DNA of 64,000 nucleotides from Calvatia gigantea (GCA_025093985.1 JACAAK010000002.1:3720001-3784000); one strand, 5' to 3'. Numbered from the stretch's first letter, positions 44,294 through 57,474 are shown. Notes: generated by a model not told the origin, from the sequence alone. Numbers and translations: made by a program.

Positions 44294-46356
44294 CTAATTG
44301 CTGTCAATCGTAGGGAAGCCCACATCCACCCAAACACGCATGGACTCTCCATACAAAATTGTCAGATAGAGTAACCTATTAGAGAAAATTAAGTCGCCAC
44401 GAAGGTCCAGAGTAAGTAGCAGTGTACCCAAAGCCAGATAGCGCTAGGAACGAAACAACTGAGCTGATAAAAATATAACCATAAGCACCGATCATTGGGA
44501 GAAGCATTGCTGTCGAAATTGAAAGAAGCAGGGATTGAAAGGTACTTTGACAAAAGTTCAGGTTATATGCCCACGAAGCCAGCAGGTAAACGTACTTGGC
44601 TGTGGCGGTCACCTCCGCACTATTCGAACACAATACGTCCACAAAATATGTACCGCATGGAGTCAGTGCGAGGTCGATCTGCGAACCAACGTCAATATAG
44701 GTTGATCCACTAAATCAGGCGGAATAAAACCCACGGTAACACCACTGATGAAAAAGCAAAGGAGGTTCAGCGCAAGACCGAGTGTTCCCGGAATATATTT
44801 CGTGATCAAAGCAGGAGCGAGGACGGTGACGGGGAGGAAGAGCCCGAATAGAGACGCCCGCAGACGGTCTTCTGGATACCAAGATCCGCGCGAGCGCGTA
44901 TATTTCGCCACAACCTTGTCAGATATCCAACCAGACAACGGTGCACCAACTAGGATGATGAAGATAAGCCCAAAAAATTCAGTTTAATTTCACAGAATTC
45001 GAGAAGGAGGAGCCAAAGACAAAACTTGGACAGGTAGATTGAAATGTGCTCACTTGCTCCTCCGGAGGCATGCGCCAATGAGCGCTTCGTTTTCAATGCC
45101 ATAACACCCTACAATGACTTGATTTTAACAGAACGTTAAGGAAAGCGACATGGATACCTACGACCGTGTAGGCGAAAGGGATTAGTAAGGCTGTGAAGAT
45201 AAGTTATGCATCTGGACTTAGAAATGCAAAGGTTACTTACCTAAAGTCCGTCAGTAGAAAGAGATATCTGGCGATGGCCTACGCACCGTGACGTGTCGAT
45301 GAGGACGGCGATAGGATGGAGAATAGGGGGTAACGTACGACAGCAAGAATATTGGGACTACGAAGATACGGAAGTGGCCCGAGGGGATTCAATATGACCG
45401 GTCTCCACTTTGAATGAACTTTGCCTGATGAATTGTATTCGTCGATGCCCATTGTGCCCGGGTGACTAGTTTCGGGGAAAGACGACAAGACATAGAAGAA
45501 AGCACCAAATGCGAAAACGGCGAGGCAAAAGTGGATCGCCCGCCATGACAAGTAACTGTGCAGTGACGCCTGTGGCCGGGATCCTGTCATCCTGTAGAAA
45601 TTCAATGTCACCATAGGAACCCATACCTCCGATTACAGGTGCGAGAGCAAGACCAAGGATACCAGCCTTGCAGGCTCTGAGCGTAGGTGCCACGCAGGAA
45701 GAACGGGGCTTACACCAAAGTAACCACCCAACGCCGTACCTCGTTCCTCCAATTTGTAGATGTCACCTATGACGGCAGCGCCGACAGATAGACTAGGTGA
45801 CGCGCCCATTCCTTGGACAAATCGCCAGAACACCAATTGAATCACGCTTTGCGCCGTCGTAACTCCAAAAGAACCCATAATCATCACCGGGAGGCACCAC
45901 AAGTAGGTCGGTCGACGGCCATCTGTTAAGCGGTGGTAATCAATACCGTACCTACAATGGTAAATGCAGGACACACAAAATTTGGCGTATTTCGATCCCA
46001 GAAGACCCCCGACAGATGTTGCGAGAAAGTAAATGCTCACTGCGAGACTGAGCGGCCCATCAGCCTTTTCTCAATACTGATAGCCACCAATAATCAAATT
46101 CACACCTGACAGCTCCTCCCGTTGCGTTGAGCTCTCTGGCAATTTGGGGGATAGACGGCACGAAGGTACCAGAAGTGAGAACTACATTCTCGATTCCCGA
46201 AATCAATACCAAGATTGGAGATTCGAGAATGACATACACGCGACAAGTCCAGCCCATGACACAATCACCACCAGGGTTCTTTTCCCCCGAGGTGAAAACC
46301 GCTTCATAGATAAGGTTGTGCCGATCTGACAACAGAGGTGCCTCCTCGCTAGCCAT
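44294..46356 (-). pseudogene. MFS transporter (DHA1-like), copy 1, frameshifted
   Basis: A multi-exon member of the six-copy family. It starts MASEEAPLLSDRHNLIYE at 46,356. Shared blocks: TFVPSIPQIARELN, SIYFLATSVGGLLGSKYAKF, the motif-A loop DGRRPTYLWCLPVMIMGS, SPSLSVGAAVIGDIYKLEER, FPETSHPGTMGIDEY, WRPVILNPLGP, VGAPLSGWISDKVV, and the last strand ending at 44,294. An extra base near 46,301 shifts exon 1 just after LIYE, and another near 45,560 shifts VTAHYLSWRAIHF. The family resembles fungal DHA1 drug/polyamine proton antiporters of the plasma membrane. The substrate cannot be told from sequence. Confidence 0.75.
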
Positions 46357-46700
46357 TACCCAAAGAAGTAAACGATCGTAAGGGTCGCAGCGGTGAAGAT
46401 ATGGCCCCATTCATATGGGGCTCTTACAGACTTTATGGCTCTCAGTCTGACTCAGTTGATGTTGGACGGGGTAAAATTATGCTAGGACTAGCACCATAGG
46501 GTTCCAATTGGATCACCATTATGTGCGTGACACTCGGGCAGCTTTCACATGGACTTGATATGAATCTTACCTGGAATCTCGGATGCATCTCCGGGAATAG
46601 GGCCGGCAGTCATGCCTCCAAAGCTGCAGGATTCAGTTAAATTCCAACGCATGTCCCCTACGGCTGATCAATCTTCGATATCCACTGAGATTCCAGCATC
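46357..46700. other. Spacer between MFS copies 1 and 2
   Basis: This 344-bp gap carries the promoter of copy 1 and the 3' end of copy 2. No gene is seen. Confidence 0.5.
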
Positions 46701-48778
46701 TTAATCGCTATTGATAACAGAGAAACCCATATCCACTCAAGCGCGCATAAATCCTCCATATAGGATAGTCAGATAGAGTAGCCTATTGGGAGAAAATCAA
46801 ATCGCCACAAGGGTCCAGAGTAAGTGGGAGCATACCCAAAGCTAGAGAGTGCGAGTAGCGTAGCGATAGAGCTAATGAATATATAACCATAGCGCGTTGG
46901 CGATAGGTGAAAGCGCCATTGCTGAAATTAAAAAAGCCAGGGACCGGAACGCGCTGTGGGGATGCAATCACGTCTGTTCAGGCCTGTATATTCCGGATGA
47001 GCCAGCAGAGATACATACTCAACTGCAGCAGTCACTTCCACACTATTTGAGCGCAACACATCAACGAGGTATGCACCACACGTAGTCAAGGCGGCATCAA
47101 TCTGCCAACCAGACCTAGAATAAAATGACCTGCTGAAGAGGAAGCCGCGTAAAACTCACGGCAACGCGATTGAAAAATAAGCAAAAGAAGTTCAACAAAA
47201 AGCCTAGCGTGCCCGGAATATATCCCGTGATCAAAGTGGGAGCGAGGGCGGTGACAGGGAGAAAGATTCCAAAGAGAGATACCCGGAGACGGTCTTCTGG
47301 ATACCAGGATCCGCGTTCATGCTTGCTTTTAACTATGACCTTGTCGGATATCCACCCAGACAACATTGCACCAGCTAGGGTGAAGATAGTATGTGATCAG
47401 TTCGGACTCGTAGACATTGATGAAGGAAGCTTGGGGTGGGATGGGTACGGATGGAAATGCATTCACCTGCTCCCCCGATGTCGAGAAGGAAACGTGCACG
47501 AGTAATTACTTCTGCTTCAACACCATAACGTTTACCCTGCGGAGGCTTAGCTCCAGAGGAACATACGGGAATGGAGTAGGGTGCGTACGATGATGAAGGG
47601 GAAAAATATCAGTAAAGCTATAGAGATAGCATGATTATCTGGGTTTAAGACGACACAAGGCGACCCACCACGATAAGTAAATATCAAGAGATATCCAGCG
47701 ATGGCCTACGTGTATGGGGATGTATCAGTGGAAGCAACAATAGGATTGGATATCAGGAGATAACATACGACGACAAGAACATTAGGACTGCGAAGGTACG
47801 TAAGTGGCCCAAGGGGATTCAACATGACCGGTCTCCACCTCGGATAGGACCCTGCTCGATGTTCTGTATTCATCAATACCCATTGTACCCGGATGGCTGG
47901 TTTCTGGGAAAGAAAACAAGATCCAGAGGAAAGCAACAAACGCGAGAGTGGCAAGACCACAGTGTGTAACTCGCCATGAGAAGTGTGTGGTGACAACTGT
48001 ATACGCACACCATAGTAAATCAACCAGAGCAAAATCAATTTCAACGTAGCTGAGTACCTCAGACGGCAGGTGCGAGAGCCGAACCAAGGAGGCCGGCCTG
48101 GAAGACTCTTGGTGCAAGTATGAGGAGAGAAGGGTGGGACTTACACCAAAGTAACAACCCAACGCCGTACCCCGTTCCTCCAGTTCGTATATGTCGCCTA
48201 GTGACACCAACGCCGACAGATAGACCCGGTGAGGCACCTACCACCTGAACAAATTGCCAGGTCAAGAATTGAGTTACGTTTCGTGCTGTTGCAATTCCAA
48301 GAGAACCCGTATCATCACCGGAAGAGACCACAGATAAGCTGATCGGCGACCATCTGTTTGGCAATGGCAATCAGTGTCCCATCCACAACGAGAAGTGCAA
48401 AGCGTACAGAATTTAGCATACTTCGATCCAAGGAGCCCTCCGACAGAAGCTGCAAGTGTGGAAATGCCTACGGCGAAACTGAATGATCCATCAGTATTTC
48501 ATCTCATTGCCTTTGGGTATTGATATGCCACCTGATGGTATGCCCCGGTGCATTGAGGTCTCTGATGATTTGGGGAATAGACGCCACGAAAGCACCAGAA
48601 GTGAGAACTACATTTTCATTTTTTGAAATCAACACGCGACTAAGATTTAACAAAACGTACACGCGACAAAGCCAACCCACGACACAATCGCCACCAAGAC
48701 TCTTTTCTTCGGAGGTGAAAATCGTTCGTAGATAAGGTCATGTTGGTCTGGCAACAGAGGTTCCTCCTCGCTAGCCAT
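46701..48778 (-). pseudogene. MFS transporter (DHA1-like), copy 2, frameshifted
   Basis: This starts MASEEEPLLPDQHDLIYERF at 48,778 with a clean first exon (KKRVLVAIVSWVGFVA). An extra base near 48,200 shifts the frame inside the conserved GVxGDIYELEERGTALG block. The Gly codon of the following APxVGG motif is TGA (48,059-48,061). Later exons are recognisable (FPETSHPGTMGIDEY, DRLRVSLFGIFLPVT, a final VDMGFSVINSD-stop at 46,701). It is closest in arrangement to copy 1, with the same strand and tandem. Confidence 0.75.
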
Positions 48779-49316
48779 ATCCGAAAAATAAACGACGAGT
48801 CGTGGGGTCGTGATACCAGTGAAGGTGATGGGGTTCTTGCAGACTTTCAAATGGCCGCTCTGGCTCAGCTCGTGTTGAACAACTGATGGGGTAAAATCAC
48901 GGCACGGCACTGGACAATCGGACGGCTTTCGCTGGAGCTTGATATGAATCTTATCCTGGAACCTCGGACGCATATATGGGGGTAGCGCCGGCAGTCAGGA
49001 TTTAATATCCAGTTTGGGTACCGGCGAAAAAGCAGGAAGTCCCAATCCATTACAAGAGGCACAGTGGGCGTGGTGGTACTGTATGGTAATTGTTAGCACG
49101 AAATGGCGGATTTTCCCTACGGAAAAGTAACAAGCATCCATTGGACGTGGAGAAGAATTGATGTTTCCATGTCAGGCTGGGGACCTAACTGAAAGTGATA
49201 TGTTTCATATTCTAATCACCCCGGGCGACTATAATTACATCTCTTTCACTGATTAGATTATAACACGGTAGCATGTATAAATTGAGGGACCAAAGCAACA
49301 ACTCCTTGAACTCCGT
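48779..49316. other. Intergenic, no gene recognised
   Basis: Promoter region of MFS copy 2 and 3' side of the next - strand gene. Nothing else is supported. Confidence 0.45.
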
Positions 49317-50339
49317 TCATGAGTCGATACTCGCCCACTTGAACGCCTCCGCCGCAAGCCTTTCACTGTCCCAATCTTCTTCCGAGCCCTCAAACACATG
49401 CTTCTTGGCGAGTTCAAGACTATCCTTCACATATTCTGGTAAACGGTTCACCATCGCAGGTCCGGGCTGACTCCTCAAAGCCTCAACAACGTCCTTCCAT
49501 CCCCATCTTGCATCTGCTTCAGTCCTGACATCATCGTACCACAACCAATCTTTACCCTTCCCCTTCTCCTCCTCACCCATATAGTCCTTGATCTCCCTCC
49601 CTGCGCCAAGCAAAACTGCAGCCAAGGTTACAAATACACCAGGTTCCTGCTCATCACCCGAGAATAGCCCTTTGACCAAAATATCCTCAACATCTCTCCA
49701 CAACGAATCTCGCATCGACTCTGCGAGGGCAAATGCCCGAGCAAGGATCGTAGCTTGGACGGATGATTTGTAGTAGTACTCCTTTGATTGCTGGCGATCA
49801 GTCTCCTCGTCTGGTGTAACTGCTCGAGAGGTGGCGTTCCATATTGAATCGAACACTTCTTTGGACAGGTGATCACCGAGAATACCAGGCCCACTGGCTG
49901 GATGGAGAGGGACAATTTTATAAAGGGGCTGATCGCCCTCTTCCGCGATTGTACCTGGGTGAGTAGCGGCTGAGTTGATCTGCAGTGCTGTGAAGGATAC
50001 GAAGGTGACATAATCATCGATCGTCTCGCGATGTGCTAGCGATGAGAGGACGAGTTGGCCTGTGATAGATGAGAGGAGGGAATCAAGTGCTGTAGTGCTT
50101 TTCTTGAAACCCTCTGAACCAAGTTCTTCGTTAATGAGAGCTGCGAGCCTGGTTGCGGAATCACCGTTCGGCTGGGCGAAGTATGATGCAACATCTTGGT
50201 GAAGGGCGAGGGAAGCGGGTGCTGAAGTCATGGCACAAGTTTGGGGAGATGGTGAGGAGAAAGAGGTGAGCGGATCGTATTCGGCTTCGGTGAGGTCCAA
50301 GTCTTCAATGTTCTCCACAATAGGTCCCGCTAGAATCAC
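49317..50339 (-). CDS. Unrecognised single-exon protein, up to 340 aa
   Basis: A long uninterrupted frame with protein-like composition. It begins MILAGPIVENIEDLDLTEAE and has a second possible start at 50,231 (MTSAPASLALHQDV). It looks mostly helical and acidic: LAALINEELGSEGFKKST, ETIDDYVTFVSFTALQINS, an Arg/Glu stretch ESMRDSLWRDVEDI, and a Trp-rich DWLWYDDVRTEADARWGWKD before LPEYVKDSLELAKKHVFEG. No signal peptide, membrane segment or catalytic motif is visible. It resembles the general style of small fungal helical DUF proteins (DUF3632-like is one possibility), but I do not claim that. It is unrelated to the transporters around it, single-exon and undamaged. Confidence 0.65.
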   Translation of the reverse strand: MILAGPIVENIEDLDLTEAEYDPLTSFSSPSPQTCAMTSAPASLALHQDVASYFAQPNGDSATRLAALINEELGSEGFKKSTTALDSLLSSITGQLVLSSLAHRETIDDYVTFVSFTALQINSAATHPGTIAEEGDQPLYKIVPLHPASGPGILGDHLSKEVFDSIWNATSRAVTPDEETDRQQSKEYYYKSSVQATILARAFALAESMRDSLWRDVEDILVKGLFSGDEQEPGVFVTLAAVLLGAGREIKDYMGEEEKGKGKDWLWYDDVRTEADARWGWKDVVEALRSQPGPAMVNRLPEYVKDSLELAKKHVFEGSEEDWDSERLAAEAFKWASIDS

Positions 50340-51960
50340 AGCCTCTTAGTGATGTTCAAATCACCTGTTCGGGCGCTTCGCGATAGTTACGGAGTACGAT
50401 TTCACGTTGATCCTTACCCCCTTCTATCATACTGAGATCATAGCCGATGACGCACGTTGTTGACCATTCGGATCACGTGAGGACGGATGAAGAGGATGAT
50501 GATGAACTCTGCATTTCCATACCGCAACAAGCAAACCCATTGCTAAGACGCCGACTCCGCCTCGAGGTTTTGAGTAGACTGCTATCGCACGCCTAACATT
50601 GTAAATTTAAAAAAAAAAAAGTCTATGTCCAAGATAGCTCACAGTCGTTACCAATTTGTTCGCCGTTAATGTTTGTAGTTTATCAGGACCTCGGTGGAAC
50701 CACATGGGCCAGTGGTGGAAATGGGAACGCATTTTGAGGACGATAGGACCGTCAGCTTGCGCAACAATTCTTTCTCCTGAATAGTGATTTTGGAATTGCA
50801 TTCGTTCCAACTTGAACGGACCCTGGCGTTGGGATGGGTTACTAAGATTAGTCACAAGTTGGCCAGTGGTCGGGTGGTGGCCACACCGCGATATCTCACT
50901 CTGTACTGAACGTACCCTCATCAAATCCGACAATGGAATAGCTCTTTTATATGTGAACATGGTTGTGCAAAAATATTTTGAGAAATTATTGTACTGCTGC
51001 CACAAAAAAAATAACAATTGGCAAGGTGAGCTGGTTTCATTGTTCTTCCACCACTTGATTCCAAGGTTTTTGCCGATCCCGTTATCCTTTCAAAGTGAAA
51101 CTCCTTGAGTGCGTTACGACAATACTAAGGAAGCTATGTATGCATTTCCAGTTTCCTCCCTTCAGTAGGCCTGCAATATACAGGAACCATTGGTGGTCAA
51201 GCACAAATGCGTGACAACAGTATGAATTGAAGCTCCGCCGATGTAGAGGCTGCGCTAAAGTGTAGGGGGCCATCAAAATCTGATGTGACAAATCCGTGAC
51301 AAACAGGTGGCCATCTTATGAACATTTGACTAGCCCTCACTGGAACGGCCCCAGCAGTGTTGTTACTCGGGGTAAAATTGTAAAAAATTCATAAAGCTTT
51401 AAAGAAGACATTTTTACACATATATTCAATGTATCAGTACAGGATGAGGAATGTGGAAGGAACGAGAGCCCAAACATCTGAAAAGTGGCCAACTTGTGAC
51501 TAACGATAGTATGCAGTTCTTGAACCAAGCCATGTCAATGACTTTTCAATGATAACAACGCCGAATCTTCTGCCCGATAAGTATTTATTGCGTGGAAAGT
51601 TTTAATGAATGGGCCAGGGACAGGGATCTCAGGCCTGGGGCGTGGGTCTATTTGTATGTACTTATTTTTCTGTTCTCATGTTGTTTGTTGCCATCATTTC
51701 TGAATTTTGTCCACCGGAACCAGCTTACTCCTTTTCTGATATTCCTAATTAGATTCACACTACCACACTTCGGTCGAGTCACGTCCCATTAATCGGGATG
51801 GAGAAATATCTTCGAATTCGAGAGTCTTCCCGCGATAAGCCGAGGTCGTCTCATCAATCAGGATGGATTAAGGCATTCTGGTGCTATACCGACTTCGACC
51901 AGAGCTTGTGGAAGTCCACCAAACCACCCGACTACGACCTTTTCCCCCCAGGCTATAACC
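50340..51960. other. Intergenic between divergent genes; no gene recognised
   Basis: A 136-residue open frame at 50,607-51,017 (- strand) has no features that support it. A run of ten or so A lies near 50,610. The last 150 bases form the promoter of MFS copy 3, in which CGGGATGGAG and CAGGATGGAT sit within two similar short blocks (51,797-51,806 and 51,860-51,869). Confidence 0.4.
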
Positions 51961-54013
51961 ATGGCCACTGAACAAACGCCGCTGTTGCGAAACGAACACG
52001 ACCTCATCTATGAGCGGTTTTCACCACGAAAGAAAAGGGTTCTGGTAGCCATTGTGTCATGGGGTGGTCTCGTTACCCGTACGTTTCGTTCCTTCATTTG
52101 GTGAAGACTAGCTAGTCGAACAAAAAGTATCCCAGTTTTCAGCGCTGGAGCGTTTGTTCCGTCTATACCCCAGATGGCGGGGGATCTAGGTTCAACGGGC
52201 GAGGTCATCAGGTGTGTAAATTTTCAGGTGTGGGTAACGATTAACGTGCCTATGCTTATAGTACCATAGCTACACCGTCAGCATTTATATCATCGCAGCC
52301 TCTATGGGTGCGCTTATTGGTTCAAAATATGCAAAATTCTGTGCGCATCGGGTCCGCTCCCTTCCTATTAGGGTATCTCATTTTGCCACATAGATGGTCG
52401 TCGACCGGTTTACCTATGGTGTCTCCCGGTGATGGTGATGGGTTCCTTAGGAGTTGCAACAGCACGGACAGTGCCTCAACTGATGTTCTGGCGATTCATT
52501 CAGGGCATTGGTGGTTCCCCCAATATGTCTGTTGGCGCCGGCGTTATAGGTGATATATACAAGCTAGAGGAACGAGGAACCGCGTTGGGCACTTACTTTG
52601 GTGTGAGTCTTACTTCATGTCCTTCGTTCAACCTAGTCTTATGCTCTGTTAGACCAGCCTTCTCGGTTTTGCTCTCGCACCTACGGTCGGAGGTATGTCC
52701 CCCTATGCCCATTAACCTGAAAATGATACTGACCCGTAACGCAGGTATTACCGCACATTACACCTCATGGCGAGGAATACACTACGGGCTTGCTGTCTTT
52801 GCAATCATTGCATTCTTTTGTATCTGGTGGCTATTCCCTGAGACCAGTCACCCCGGTACAATGGGCATTGACGAGTATCAGAAGTTCGGAAAGGTTTACC
52901 CCAGGTGGAGACCTGTCATGTTGAATCCTCTGGCCCAACTTCTGTACCTTCGTGGCCCCAACATCTTTGCTGTTGTAGGTTACTTCCATCCTTGTATCCC
53001 GCTGTCGATTTGAACTGATGGTGTGATAACATGACCAGGCAATTATAAGCTACCTCGTCTTATTGACAGGACTATAGTGAGTTGCAGAGCATTAGATCAA
53101 CTGCAGAGATTCACGGCCTTGAAAGGTTTACTCGTTCCCTTTGCGTTCACGATTGTACGTACTTCTGCACTAATTTCTTGCTTAACTGAGATTCGTCTGT
53201 TGTAGGCCAAACGTTATGGCATTGAAAACGAAGCAATGATCGGCCTATGCTTCCTGCCCCTCGGCATAGGAAATGCAGGTAAGTGCTCGTGCTCCCGAAA
53301 CAATAACCCTCGGACAGTAACCTTCCCTTCTCTTTGCCACTCCTACAGTCGGTTCACCCCTCTCGGGCTGGATATCTGACAAGATCGTGATCAAATACAA
53401 GAAGAAACGGGGCTTTTGGTACCCAGAAGATCGGCTTCGTGCAAGCCTTTTTAGCTGCTACCTCCCCTTCACGGTCCTTGCACCGAGTTTGATCGCGAAG
53501 TACATCCCGGGCCGGTTGGGACTCGTACTAATTCTTGTTTGTTTTTTCGTTAATGGGGTTGGCGTGAGTTTTCGGATATTGTCTCAATCAGCGTAACCGA
53601 GTTTCAACTTTAATGCTTATTTATAGGTTGATGTTGCATTGACGCCGTGTGGTGCCTATATTGTTGATATCTTACGTTCTAACAGTGCAGAGGTGACTGC
53701 TGCCGTCAAGTATGTTTTTCCCTCTAGTGCTCACGTATAAACTAACTTGGTTCTTCTAGCGCCCTCCGGTCCACTGTCCTTGCGGGGTCGGCAGCAATGC
53801 TCCTCCCAATGATCAATTCTTACGGCCATATCTTTACTAGCTCCATCATTTCTGCGCTTGCACTCGCCGGTTACGGGTGCGACCGGCTTTGCTTTTTCAA
53901 CCGCCTTGACAGATTCTGAATTTGTGTATAGGTTGGCATATTTGACCATTATTAATGGGGAATCGATGCGTAATTGGATAGATATTGGTTATCCGACTGC
54001 TGATAACAACTAG
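51961..54013 (+). pseudogene. MFS transporter (DHA1-like), copy 3, single apparent lesion
   Basis: This starts MATEQTPLLRNEHDLIYERF at 51,961. All family blocks are present and in frame through AFVPSIPQMAGDLGSTG, SIYIIAASMGALIGSKYAKF, GRRPVYLWCLPVMVMGS, SPNMSVGAGVIGDIYKLEER, FPETSHPGTMGIDEYQKFG and GPNIFAV. At the next exon (LVLLTD in the other copies) this copy reads ACAGGACTATA before the donor, one base longer than ACAGACTTTA in copy 4. Any splice there gives a stop or wrong frame. From GLLVPFAFTI onward the frame is clean (FWYPEDRLRASLF, TSSIISALALAG, IDIGYPTADNN-stop at 54,013). One base could therefore decide between gene and pseudogene. Confidence 0.65.
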
Positions 54014-55415
54014 GGCATGCTCAGCTTGATAAAACAGGAATAGACTTGCGCTCCAGGAAGTTTGTGTAACGTTCCACTCGCAACGTCAACTCCTCAGATT
54101 ACATTCATCTAGGCAGTTTGATCGGCTACGAAAGGAATATCCCTTGCACCTAAATCTTGGACCCTGTGCGTGTCGTTTCCGACTGACAAGACCTCAACCG
54201 AGTGATATCATTTCCAGCGGCGCTGTAGTTGTTGTGGGCTACCTTGGGCTTTCTGTTCTTCGCGTTCCGCGTGACTCGTTTCCTCCTATTCACAAAACAC
54301 ATCGCAACTGAGGAATTCTCAATTCTGTTGTGTTCACACATAAAGCATATTTCAAACACCCTCTTTCAGTGAAGCCAGAAGCTGTATTGATTCAATTATT
54401 CATGTAGCGTAAACCACTAACCCCACCATCCTGGGGATGAACTCCAATATCCGCACTACTCGTTAGCATCCTTAGCAGTCGAGTAACCAACACATATCCA
54501 AGCAAGCTCGGAATCTCCTATGTAGAGGATGCGAGTTCTCGCAGACATAACTTGTGTCGGTTCTCACGTCGCGGGAATGACATAGCCTGGTTACGGTAAT
54601 GTGATTGTATGTGCCTTTGTCGCATCACGATAAACCTCGCCCTCTGTTTTACCCAATATTTTGCTCAAATTTGACGACTTTGTTTCCTTTCCGTACTGGT
54701 CCTCCATAATCACTATCTCCTTTTGATACACTTGGCGCCCCATCCCACCAGATTTATACCTGGATGACTTCCCGTAGGAATTAGAATTTTAGATCCAATT
54801 TCTAAACCTTAATCGCACTTAATGCCGAAAAATCAGCCGAGCTACTGCACGAAATCCAAACCGCTGAGGCCATAACAAACTTCACGCCACAAATTGATGA
54901 GCCTCTCATATCCTTCAAAAGTGGTTGCAGCTAGCGAAGAGATACAATAATTTGACCCGATCACTATTATGTCCTTATTGTTTGGAGACCTGCAGGGGTC
55001 GCATATTGTATTTTGGAGAGAGGAAAGTGCGTACACAAATGGAGAATTGATGGCGGAGCCTCAAAAAAGGGTTTGTAGGGGGATAGGAGGCCTCCTCTAG
55101 ATTAAGGTTTAGAAAAGGCCCTCTTTTGAGATCCGACACGATCCCATCGCCCGGCTTTCCTGGCAAGTCACGTTCCTACCACTTGGAGTGATTTAGAAAT
55201 ATAATCTAGAATTCTAAACGCTGCGGGAAGTCATCCACTAGCGTACTGTAGTCAATTCATGTTTACCCCAATAGTTAAAATAGAGTAACGGGTGTTCTCG
55301 CGATGAAACGAAGACATCTCGTAAGCATCAACGACAAGTCGAAGTAACCCTAGGGTCGTACCATCGACCTAGCAATAGTTGGTGTGCCGAATACACCAAC
55401 TCTGACCCTCTAGCT
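54014..55415. other. Intergenic between tandem MFS copies 3 and 4
   Basis: 1.4 kb without a supported gene. The stretch 54,040-54,310 resembles the 3' flank of copy 4 (57,490-57,720), so the 3' region was duplicated with the gene. Confidence 0.45.
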
Positions 55416-57474
55416 ATGGCCACTGAGGATACGCCGCTGTTGCAGAACAAGCATGACCTCATTTACGAACGGTTTTCACCCCAGAAGAAAAGGCTTCTGG
55501 TAGCTATTGTGTCGTGGGGTGGTCTCGTCGCCTGTATGCCTCACTTTTTCCCCTGGCGGAAAGCAGTTGTTTGATGCTCGGAAAAATACCAGTTTTCACT
55601 TCCGGGACCTTTATTCCGTCCATACCACAAATTGCTAGGGACCTTAATTCCACAGGGGATGTCATAAAGTACGTGGCTTTTCAGACATAAATAACGAGAG
55701 GATGCTGATAGCATCACAGTTACGCTGTCAGCATTTACATCATCGCAACCTCTGTTGGTGCACTCATTGGGTCGAAATATGCAAAATTCTGTGCGTGTCA
55801 AGTATCCCCCCCCTAGAGCCCATTTCAACGTTCCATAGACGGTCGTCGGCCAACGTACCTGTGGTGCCTCCCGGTGATGGTAATGGCTTCATTTGGAGTC
55901 GCAACAGCACGGACGGTACCTCAATTAATGGTGTGGCGATTCATTCAAGGCATTGGCAGCTCCCCCAATTTGTCTGTTGGTGCTGGCGTCATCGGTGATA
56001 TTTACAAGCTGGAGGAACGAGGAACCGCGTTGGGAAGTTACCTTGGTGTAAGCTCTACTCTACTCTCTTCACCAGGGCCATACTCAAATTCCGTTAGACC
56101 GGTCTTCTCGGTCTTGCCCTAGCACCTACAGTGGGAGGTATATCCTACACTTATGGGTGTTTATTGGCACTAACCGACTATACTCTGAGGTCTCACCGCA
56201 CAATACCTCTCTTGGCGGGGAATACACTACGGCCTTGCTGCCTTTGCAATCGTTGCATTCTTTTGCATCTTATGGTTGTTCCCTGAAACCAGTCACCCAG
56301 GTACAATGGGTGTCGACGAGTATCAGGAATCAGGAAAGGTTCACCCCAAGTGGAGACCCGTTATATTGAATCCCCTAGCTCAACTTCTGTATCTTGGTGG
56401 CCCCAACATCCTCGCCGTTGTAGGTTAGCCTTCGATCTTTATATCCTGCAGCGTGTTTGAATTGACGATCCCGTGATATCACAAGGGCTTCTTTGGGTAT
56501 CTCGTCCTGTTAACAGACTTTAGTGAGCTTCATGCAACATCCCGATTACAGATGCTCACATTCTTGATAAAGGTTTAATACTCCCATTCGCATACACAGT
56601 TGTCAGTGTCTCCCCCCCTTCTGCTTCGTGCTTTGTTGAGTTCTTTTTTGTTCCAGGGTAAACGCTACGGCATTGAAACTGAAGCCATGATCGGACTATG
56701 CTTCTTACCTCTTGGTGTCGGGAACGCCCGTTAGTGGTCACAACCTACTGGAGAGTTTCCCTTGAAGTAGTAACCCCACTCCTTGTCTTTCCACAGTCGG
56801 CGCTCCCCTTTCAGGCTGGCTATCCGACAAAATTGTCATCAAATACAAAAAGAAGCGTGGATTCTGGTACCCTGAAGACCGCCTCCGTGCATGCCTCTTC
56901 AGTTTCTTCCTTCCTATCACCGTCCTTGCGCCCAGTTTAATAACGAAGTATATCCCGGGTCGACTGGGACTCGTATTAAATCTCATTTGTCTTTTCGTTA
57001 ATGGCATCGGTGTGAGTGACTAATGTATCCCCATTTTTCTCTCATCCGCTGAAACCCCGTTTCAACTTATTATGATTGTCTATAGACTGATGTTGCGTTG
57101 ACGCCATGTGGAGCATACATTGTCGACATCTTACATTCGAACAGTGCGGAGGTAACTGCTGCTGTCAAGTATGTTACTTTTTTCCGAGGGGATGCATAAA
57201 CTAACGCAACTCTCACATAGCGCCTTCCGATCTGTCATCCTTGCGATATCGACGGCAATGCTGCTCCCGATGATCAACTCTTATGGTCACATCTTTACTA
57301 GCTCCATTATTGCTGTGCTTGCGCTCGCTAGCTTCGGGTATGACCAGCCTTGCTTCGTTGACCACCTCGCTGATATCTGAATTCCTGTGCAGGTTGGCGT
57401 ATTTGACAATTATTTATGGAGAGTCGATGCGCAGCTGGGTAGATATTGGGTATTCGACTGCTGATAACAACTAA
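55416..57474 (+). CDS. MFS transporter (DHA1-like), copy 4, intact
   Basis: About 13 exons joined by short GT-AG introns, no lesion found. It starts MATEDTPLLQNKHDLIYERF (55,416), an acidic dileucine-type cytosolic N-terminus. Then come TSGTFIPSIPQIARDLNSTG, SIYIIATSVGALIGSKYAKF, the motif-A loop GRRPTYLWCLPVMVMAS, ARTVPQLMVWRFIQGIG, SPNLSVGAGVIGDIYKLEER, FPETSHPGTMGVDEYQESG, WRPVILNPLAQLLYL, GAPLSGWLSDKIVIKYKKKR, a lumenal-type SAEVTAAVN and the end VDIGYSTADNN-stop (57,472-57,474). This is the signature set of fungal DHA1 12-helix proton antiporters, probably exporting drugs or polyamines at the plasma membrane. I did not count helices exactly. It is the open partner of copy 3, which lies 1.4 kb upstream on the same strand. 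Confidence 0.8.

Noticed and set aside
50607..51017. 136-residue frame as a gene
   Set aside because: Low-information composition starting in an A/T-rich stretch; no features beyond an open frame.
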